DNA from: Euryarchaeota archaeon UBA346
GTDB lineage: Archaea; Thermoplasmatota; E2; DHVEG-1
DNA: 5,987 bases
Direction: 5' to 3'
Assembly: GCA_002496355.1 (NCBI GenBank)
Contig: DAJP01000063.1
Span: 1,463-7,449, forward strand
Positions within the stretch are counted from its first letter, which is position 1. Each line of letters starts with the position of its first letter. This document shows positions 1-5,700 of the stretch, piece after piece. Both the position numbers and the translations under genes were made by a program. The notes under the pieces were generated by a model. It was not told the origin of the DNA. It ran no database searches and worked only from the letters and a program-made list of their open reading frames with translations.

Positions 1-50
1 ATGGGTTAATGGGAAATATTAATATACCCATTTTGTATTACATAAAATGG
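1..50. promoter_or_regulatory. Cluster of ATGGG half-sites and inverted repeats, possible operator
   Basis: Four copies of ATGGG or its complement lie at 1-5 (+), 9-13 (+), 27-31 (as CCCAT) and 46-50 (ATGG plus one more G only on the 5' side of a T, so 4 of 5 matches). They build two inverted repeats: AATGGG 8-13 with CCCATT 27-32, enclosing the palindrome ATATTAATAT (16-25), and CCATTTT 28-34 with AAAATGG 44-50. The AT-rich centre could also act as a TATA box. Dyad sites of this size upstream of an SD site are typical of regulator binding, but no regulator is identifiable, so an operator role is inference. Confidence 0.3.
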
Positions 51-76
51 TGAAAAATATTTGACATAATTTCATC

Positions 77-86
77 AAGGGAGGTG
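77..86 (+). promoter_or_regulatory. Orphan Shine-Dalgarno site with no usable start codon
   Basis: AAGGGAGGTG is the strongest SD match in the window. At the normal distance the codon is ATA (95-97), followed by only four sense codons before TAG (110-112). The GTG at 84-86 and the GTG at 104-106 also meet stops within a few codons. The site is best read as the relic of a gene start that lost its reading frame, or as a leader element. Confidence 0.4.
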
Positions 87-87
87 A

Positions 88-249
88 AAAAAAGATAATC
101 AAGGTGAATTAGAAAAAAATTTCTGCTGTATCTGATTTTTCATAAAAGCAGATATTCTGGGATGGATAAAACAAAATCCCGGAAAAGAATAGAATTTGAA
201 TGAAATGAACGGGCAAGGCGGAATAATAAAATCCAACCTAGCATGGTAA
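88..249 (+). pseudogene. Possible remnant of a winged-helix regulator (stop-interrupted)
   Basis: One frame (codons beginning at 88, 91, 94 and so on) reads like protein across about 54 codons, broken by TGA at 133, TAG at 190 and TAA at 247. The pieces include FIKADILGWIKQNPGKE (139-189) and NEMNGQGGIIKSNLAW (199-246). Archaeal winged-helix regulators often read I..I..NPG, then a recognition helix with a serine, then a tyrosine or tryptophan and HL. The resemblance is by eye only. The orphan SD site just upstream fits a decayed gene. The alternative is chance, or a structured leader, since hairpins lie over the same bases. Confidence 0.22.
129..184 (+). other. Two adjacent stem-loops
   Basis: The first hairpin pairs TATCTG (129-134) with CAGATA (149-154) and continues past an A/G mismatch into TTTT (136-139) with AAAA (144-147), closing on a four-base loop (140-143). 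The second starts at the next base: TTCTGGGAT (155-163) pairs with ATCCCGGAA (176-184), nine pairs including one G-T, with a 12-base loop. No T-run follows, so neither is a clear terminator. They could be part of a structured leader, a small RNA, or folding inside a decayed gene. Confidence 0.4.
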
Positions 250-250
250 C

Positions 251-259
251 GATATAATT
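251..259 (+). promoter_or_regulatory. Weak TATA-box candidate for the CARDB-like gene
   Basis: GATATAATT lies 22 bases before the SD of the gene starting at 292. An archaeal transcript starts about 25 bases after the TATA centre, so it would begin near 280 and carry the SD at its extreme 5' end. No good BRE precedes it. An AT-rich run at 221-231 is an alternative. Confidence 0.25.
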
Positions 260-291
260 GAAAAAAAATTGGTTAAAAAAGGAGAGGAAAA

Positions 292-732
292 ATGAGAAAA
301 ATAATTCAAACTGTAATATTGTTGTTTGCAGCAACAATGGTTTTAATGCCAGCAATAAACGCATATGACCCGGAAGGTGCACAACCTCAAACGGAAGGTG
401 ATTTAATCGCCATTGATATAGATAGATACTTTGAAGAAGATCAATGTTATTGTACCATAGAAGTTCAAAATAATGACCCGAATCAGGTAATAACAACGAA
501 TTTTTGGGTTCAACTACGACAGGATTCCCCAACAGGACGATATTTGGGCGAGGTATATGTCACTGAGGATTTGTCACCTGCAGAATCATACATAACAGAT
601 CCCATAAATTTTTCGTGGCAAGAAGGCGGTCACTATCTTTATACAGAAGTTGACTGGCGGCATAGTGTATATGAAACCGATGAAGATAATAATTGGTATC
701 ATGAATATTTCAGGAACACTCAGGAACAATAA
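292..732 (+). CDS. Small secreted single-domain CARDB-like protein
   Basis: This 146-residue protein is a probable exported cell-surface or extracellular binding protein of unknown ligand. Residues 1-24 form a signal peptide: RK, a hydrophobic core, and a probable cut after INA (residue 24). The rest is one beta-sandwich resembling CARDB (cell adhesion related domain in bacteria and archaea). It has IEVQNNDP in the early strands, an LSPAESY turn (about 94-100), GGHYLYTEVDW (112-122), and the family-typical acidic ending ETDEDNNW (128-135). CARDB domains usually occur as several copies in long proteins, so a free single copy is unusual. A CxC pair (C52, C54) and one sequon (N106-F-S) are present. 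There is no transmembrane anchor. The start is the ATG with GGAGAGG (281-287) just upstream. A pyrimidine-rich terminator follows, so it is probably monocistronic. The CARDB call is by eye from motif pattern. Confidence 0.75.
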   Translation: MRKIIQTVILLFAATMVLMPAINAYDPEGAQPQTEGDLIAIDIDRYFEEDQCYCTIEVQNNDPNQVITTNFWVQLRQDSPTGRYLGEVYVTEDLSPAESYITDPINFSWQEGGHYLYTEVDWRHSVYETDEDNNWYHEYFRNTQEQ

Positions 733-788
733 ATGCGATACAGCACTTAATTTCGGTTAAATCATATAAATAGTGTCTCTAAATGTCA

Positions 789-830
789 TCTTTCCTTATT
801 TTTCTTTCTTTTTCTCAAACAATTTTTTTT
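789..830 (+). terminator. Pyrimidine-rich, stem-less archaeal terminator
   Basis: Positions 789-816 are C and T except for one A (798), with T5 runs at 799-803 and 809-813. An eight-T run follows at 823-830. The tract lies 57-98 bases after the CARDB-like stop codon and upstream of the next promoter. Euryarchaeal RNA polymerase terminates at such T-rich tracts without needing a hairpin. Confidence 0.55.
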
Positions 831-844
831 CATGTAATCGACAA

Positions 845-870
845 AAAATATTTATGAAAATATTTATATA
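845..870 (+). promoter_or_regulatory. Duplicated BRE/TATA promoter of the propeller gene
   Basis: AAAATATTTATG (845-856) is followed directly by AAAATATTTATA (857-868): a 12-base tandem duplication differing at one base. The second copy gives the best TATA box, TTTATATA (863-870), preceded by the BRE-like GAAAAT (856-861). Transcription would start about 25 bases on, near 890, just ahead of the SD at 898-902. The first copy may be a second TATA box about one helical turn upstream. Confidence 0.6.
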
Positions 871-897
871 GCATAGTAACATAATATTTAACACAAC

Positions 898-902
898 GGA
901 GG
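898..902 (+). promoter_or_regulatory. Shine-Dalgarno GGAGG that does not fit the TTG start
   Basis: GGAGG ends 22 bases before the TTG at 925, too far for normal initiation. The in-frame codons at proper distance are ATA (907-909, 4-base gap) and ACG (910-912, 7-base gap). Either would add a few residues (MTKLYT-like, from the ATA) ahead of LKKFLICIIM and leave the signal peptide intact. The true start may therefore be a rare or mutated codon here rather than the TTG. Confidence 0.5.
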
Positions 903-924
903 AAAAATAACGAAACTATATACA

Positions 925-2514
925 TTGAAAAAATTTTTAATATGCATTATTATGATATTATTTGTTGGATCGAGTGTCGTACAAAATATACCATGCAAAA
1001 ACGTGAAATCTTACGATTCAATAGATAAAAAAAATGAAATTAAAACCGAAATAGAAGCACCATACATTCAATTAATAAATGATATGTCAAACGAACATCG
1101 TGTTGCATCGGTTATCGATAGAAATATCTGGGAAACATACAAAGTACATAATACTTGTCAGGACGTCGAAACAATATTGGATATGAATGCACAGTTGTTT
1201 GATGTCTACGAAATTATTGATTTTGGACAGGCTGCATGGGGTTTGACCTCTGGGGATTTCAACAATGACGATAACATTGATTTTGCTGTCGCCTCTGCAA
1301 CCGTTCCATTTACCCATTCTACGATTTCTATTTTTTATAACAATGATGATTTGGAATTTACCCGGGATGATGTGTTTACTTTTTCATATACATACATCGA
1401 ATCATTAGATTCAGGTGACTACGACAACGATGGCGATATAGATCTCATCTTCGGTTATTCCGAATACATTTACTATCAGGGTTCATATGTTTATGTATAT
1501 GGCATTATTAGTATGCTTTACAACGATGGTGAGAACCATTTTGGGAACACTACAATGATTGCAAAACGGGGGTCAGGGATTCCGTATGACCCTGAGGAAC
1601 GGTGCAATCCTAAAGTGACGTCAGCGGATTACGATGGTGATGGAGACGTAGACCTGTTGGTAGGTGATAATAGTGGTAAAGTCGAGTTGTACCTGAACAA
1701 TGGAACAGGAAATTTCACGAGTGCCGGAGTCATCCATGATTGGGGTCTTTGTAGTTGGGGAGTAACCTCAGCGGATTATGATGATGATGGTGATATTGAT
1801 TTTATTGCTGCGGTAGCACTCAATAGCAATTGGGGCTATGTATATTTAAAACGTAACCAGGTGATAGAGTCGAATGCGACTACCATTTTTGAGCCTGGTC
1901 CAGGAGAGATTATTTCCGATATTTATAACGTTCCTGGGACTGTAAGTTTAACCTCGCTTGATTATGAAAAAAACGGGAAGACAGATTTTATCGCCGGTAA
2001 TTTTTTTGAACTCTTTCTCTACCTCGACAAACAAGGGATTTATGATCCTTTTAAGATATGCAGAATCCCTATGAATTCAGAAGATCAACCTGAGGATTTA
2101 ACATTCGGTGCCTTGACTACAGCGGATTTCAACAACGACGGCTATGATGATTTTGTCACAGGTGGCGTTCAGGGAGTTGTGCGTTTATTCATCAATAATC
2201 ATGGTCTTGCTGCCATTACACGCCCGCACCCCAGCCGTCTATATGTTTTTGATAATGAATATGAGTCCCTGATTGCTGAGGATAAAATAGTAATCATCGG
2301 AAAGATTTCGATAGACGTCAAGCCAGTGACAGAACTAAAAAAAGTCGAATTTTATATCGGTAACAGTTTAAGGAAAATTGATACTACCTATCCATACAAC
2401 TGGACATGGAGAGTAGGAGGCTCTCTTTTCCAGAAACGTACGATACGAATCGTTGCTTATAATACCACGGGTAAGAGTTCTGTTGCTGAAATCAAAGTCT
2501 GGAAACTCTTCTAG
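925..2514 (+). CDS. Secreted FG-GAP/VCBS propeller protein with C-terminal Ig-like domain
   Basis: This 529-residue protein is a predicted extracellular, calcium-binding beta-propeller, probably for adhesion or glycan or protein binding; the ligand is unknown. Residues 1-20 are a signal peptide (KK, then a hydrophobic core). Residues about 100-430 hold six FG-GAP/VCBS units, each opened by a calcium loop of the DxDxDGxxD type: D111-D119, D165-D173, D235-D243, D284-D292, D346-D354 (degenerate: E, N, K) and D401-D409. Three are preceded by TS[AG]D or TTAD. Several units end in a strand such as VELYLNNGTGNF. Residues about 440-529 resemble the Big_9 bacterial Ig family, with VEFYIGNSLRKIDTTYPYNWTW. 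Neither a membrane anchor nor catalytic residues are seen. Seven blades are usual for integrin-like propellers, so one may be hidden or absent. TTG was chosen because it gives a classic MKK signal peptide, but the SD at 898-902 argues for a start at 907 or 910. Confidence 0.82.
   Translation: MKKFLICIIMILFVGSSVVQNIPCKNVKSYDSIDKKNEIKTEIEAPYIQLINDMSNEHRVASVIDRNIWETYKVHNTCQDVETILDMNAQLFDVYEIIDFGQAAWGLTSGDFNNDDNIDFAVASATVPFTHSTISIFYNNDDLEFTRDDVFTFSYTYIESLDSGDYDNDGDIDLIFGYSEYIYYQGSYVYVYGIISMLYNDGENHFGNTTMIAKRGSGIPYDPEERCNPKVTSADYDGDGDVDLLVGDNSGKVELYLNNGTGNFTSAGVIHDWGLCSWGVTSADYDDDGDIDFIAAVALNSNWGYVYLKRNQVIESNATTIFEPGPGEIISDIYNVPGTVSLTSLDYEKNGKTDFIAGNFFELFLYLDKQGIYDPFKICRIPMNSEDQPEDLTFGALTTADFNNDGYDDFVTGGVQGVVRLFINNHGLAAITRPHPSRLYVFDNEYESLIAEDKIVIIGKISIDVKPVTELKKVEFYIGNSLRKIDTTYPYNWTWRVGGSLFQKRTIRIVAYNTTGKSSVAEIKVWKLF
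1255..2151 (+). repeat. Six FG-GAP calcium-loop repeats within the propeller
   Basis: Calcium loops begin at nucleotides 1255, 1417, 1627, 1774, 1960 and 2125. The spacings are 54, 70, 49, 62 and 55 codons. Loops 3 and 4 share the peptide TSADYD, and their DNA is close as well. The fifth loop is the most worn. The second interval is long because of a tyrosine-rich insert after loop 2 (residues about 179-195). Confidence 0.7.
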
Positions 2515-2700
2515 TATTATTTTTATTGATAAATCCCGACAATTTATGAAGTGATTGGTTCAATTCAGTTATTACAATGTCTCGAAATAGAAGGTAATTT
2601 ATCTATTACTCATATTTGAGTTGTTTGTTCGACGATTCCCACCTTCATTTCTTATTCTCAGATATTTATCCGCAGTGGATTTGCACTTTTAATTAATAAA

Positions 2701-2753
2701 AAAAGATAGGGAAAATCAGATGGAATCATAAGAACCTGATTTCCTTATTTTTT
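2701..2753. terminator. Bidirectional hairpin terminator between convergent genes
   Basis: The core stem pairs GGAAAATCAG (2710-2719, one bulged A) with CTGATTTCC (2736-2744). It continues outward through the flanking A-rich and T-rich arms, for about 18 pairs with G-T wobbles. The + strand ends in a T-rich run (2745-2753), and the - strand ends in seven T (complement of 2698-2704). It lies 20 bases beyond the stop of the large - strand gene and serves that gene most directly. It can also stop + strand transcription, although that stop codon is about 190 bases away. The sequence between (2515-2700) holds only a weak six-pair AT hairpin (2586-2607) and no coding signal I can support. Confidence 0.65.
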
Positions 2754-2773
2754 ATTGTTGAAGATTGCTCTTG

Positions 2774-5700
2774 TTAAGTTTTACTGAACTGCCACCAAGC
2801 TTCAAGATCCACATCATCATTCGTTTTCAGGATATTTCCAATAGAATCCCTGAACGCAGTATATACTCGGTACGTGACACCAGTCCCATGCGTCAGATCC
2901 GAGGCTCTGACATTTCCGTTGAAGATCGTGTCAAGCGCAAGCTGATTGCCGCTCGTGACGGTACGGGGTGTGGCCTCATTGATGGTATCATCTTCCACAA
3001 GCCATTCTCCCTGCGAAGAATTGTAGTACTGCACCTGGATCAGCAGATATCCTGTGATGTCCGTGGACCCCGTGTTCTTGATCTTCGACTGGTTCCGATA
3101 CGTGATGACCAACTTCGGTTTATATGTTATGCCACCACCTGGCTCAAAAGCGTTGCCTGAGTATACATTGATATATTCATTGCCCGTGGGTGCATTGCCG
3201 TTGATGTCTCTGCTACTTCGTAAGCATAATTTGGTGATCCCTGTGGTATTGATCCAACTCAGATTATTCAATGGAATAGCATTATACCCGCTCGTGAATC
3301 GAGAGGTATTCAATGACCCACCGTTTCCAGAATAATAACCTCGGTAATAATCTCCAGTTTGCATTGGATTATGCGGATATGTTGGCTGTCCATTCTGGAT
3401 CGTGATGTCAAAATCCATTGAGGAGTAATCATCCTTCTTATACAAAGAAAGCGTCGCATCATCCAGGTACGCATTAGACGGCAATGCAGAGGTATTGAAG
3501 AGCACAAAACCACGATAGACATAATAGGTCGGACCAACACCCCTTTTCTGTCCAATCGTAATATATATACTAGAGCTATCCACGGTCCCTGATGAAGCAG
3601 ATTGAACCGTTGAATAGACAGAACCAGAGTTGTAAATATACCCGTCATTGGAGACGGAATACACCGTCAGCGTCGGATCAACCACCACCGGGAACGTCAT
3701 CGCATTCAGATCAGAGACCATCAAACCCGAGAGCAGATAGGTATCCCCATTCAGATGCACGATACGGTAGGTCAATTTCTGTCGAGCAGATTCGTTGTTT
3801 AACTCATAGGCCTCACCAAGCGGTAGCGCGCATTTGAACTGCCCGAGGACATCCCTGAAATCAACCCCAGTATCAGAGATCGTGACATTCCCCTCTAGCA
3901 ACCCTGAATTGTTGTAAAGATTGAGGTTCTGGTAGTCGAGTTTGGTGATGAATACCAGATAGGAGCTGGCGTCATTGAGACCATACTGTGATGGTAGATG
4001 GTTTTGCAACACGGTCTTTGTCGTGTTACTAAGGGTGATCTCTTCTTTCAATCCGATGTTGCCATAGCTCCAGGTGACATCCGTTCCAGTGAACACACTC
4101 GGGTAGGTAATCGAATAGTCATTGGTTTGTCCCTGGCTGCTCTGTACGTTCTGGAGATATTGGTATGCCCAGTTGCTCTGCGGATCAACATAACCAACTC
4201 CGACCAACTTGCTTCTCACTGCATGAATCGTTGGATCATCTGATCTGTTGTAGGTAAATGCGACTGGCCACTCCTGTTGCGCATTGGATTTGAAATACAC
4301 ACCATATAATCCATGATCGTTCCCGGTACGATAACCGTAGACGTATGCTGGATGGTTGGATGCGAGCGGATAAAATGAGTTGTTGATTGGCGTCCAGGTT
4401 CCATTATCCTCTTGATAATTCACTGGTCCCTGGTATGTCTCTAGGATGTTTTCACCGGAGGATGCGTTGTAGTAGGTGTTCCAGGTGAGACCACAATCAA
4501 CCAATGTATAGTTCTCAGGCGGGTTCGGCGGGTCGGTGATGTTGATGTATTGAGCACCACTGTAGCTGTCCTTCAGGGTTGCGATGCTGATAGTTGCTGT
4601 TGCTGAAACATGAAAATGATGTCCGCTGCTGCTGTTGCTGTTATTGGAGTTATCCGTTACCCAGATGGTGTAATTGTACTGCCCGGTTAGCCACGTATCT
4701 GTAAAGATGTATTGGTATGTGTTCCCCGTTGCATGCGACATCGTAAAGTTCCCATACGACTGATCAGGATAGGTGACATTCACGTTCACGGTATTGACAC
4801 CGCTTCCAGGGTCGGTTATGTTTGCGGAGATGGTCACGTTGTAGCCGAATCCCACGGTATGCGGCGATGCGTTGACATTGGTGATCAATGGATCGAGATC
4901 AATGGTGACCGTCCGTGTCTCAGTTTCACTCATATTCCCCGAGGTATCGATCGCATGGGCAGAGTATGAGTACGTGCCGTCAGTTAAACCCGTGAAATTA
5001 CGATACAAATCATAGAGTCCGTTGTTGTAGGAGGCGTTGATCTCCTCGTGGGAAAGTGCCCTGTTGTAGAGCTGCGGTTCATCAAGCATCCCGTCGAAAT
5101 AGCACCAGTTTGATGTACGACCATTATAGGCAAGATTGGTGCTTTGTGAGTTCGTAATGTTATAGTCATGGATGACCAACCCCTGGGTATCAAACGTGCC
5201 GTCAACATATATTGAATATTCTCCTCCATCACGCACAAAAGCGATATGATGCCAGTTGTTATCGGTCACATCAATAGTTCCCTCGACCGTCACGTTACGT
5301 CCTGATGATTGTGAAGCAAAAAGGTACGCAGTGTTGGCGACGCCGAAACCATAGCCTTGCCAATCCTCGCATGCTGGACTGTTGGAAAGAATCATCGCTT
5401 TCTTCAAGTAAAAGGGGTTGTGACTTTTCTCCCAGACCATGAACGTGAAATCACCAGTACCGAGATCCAGGCTGCTGTTGGTGCCAAGGTCCACGTAATC
5501 ATCGATACCGTCGAACTCCAAGGCTTTCCCGTATTTCCCTGTTTTGATGTTCGAGGAGTTCATACCATTTTCGAATGTCCCGAAGTTCTCAAAGGTGGAA
5601 TTGTCATTGACCCCGGTGGTGTTGTAGGCGTCCAGGGACCAGTATCCTCTGAGGCTACGATTCCAGTCGATAAACGCAGAGGTGTTCAAAGGATCAAGGG

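Noticed and set aside
162..203. Leader peptide ORF of 13 codons (MDKTKSRKRIEFE)
   Set aside because: It has no SD and its codons fall in the arms of the second hairpin. Nothing supports translation.
140..532. A 130-codon open frame on the - strand
   Set aside because: It lies antisense to the signal-peptide gene at 292 and runs into non-coding DNA. Its translation is low-complexity (Phe/Leu-rich) and it has no SD.
988..999. Lipobox around C24 of the propeller protein
   Set aside because: The context is NIPC with proline at -1, which does not fit a lipoprotein signal. C24 lies beyond a normal cleavage region.
1087..1317. A 76-codon open frame on the - strand inside the propeller gene
   Set aside because: It is antisense to a clearly coding FG-GAP segment and has no recognisable domain.
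2680..2753. tRNA or structured RNA in the convergent intergenic region
   Set aside because: The stem is a single long hairpin flanked by A and T runs, which a terminator fully explains. No cloverleaf can be drawn.
2765..3160. A + strand open frame over the end of the giant gene
   Set aside because: It is a shadow of the - strand gene, whose translation in this stretch is a coherent CARDB-like domain. The same applies to the other + and - frames within 3054-5238.
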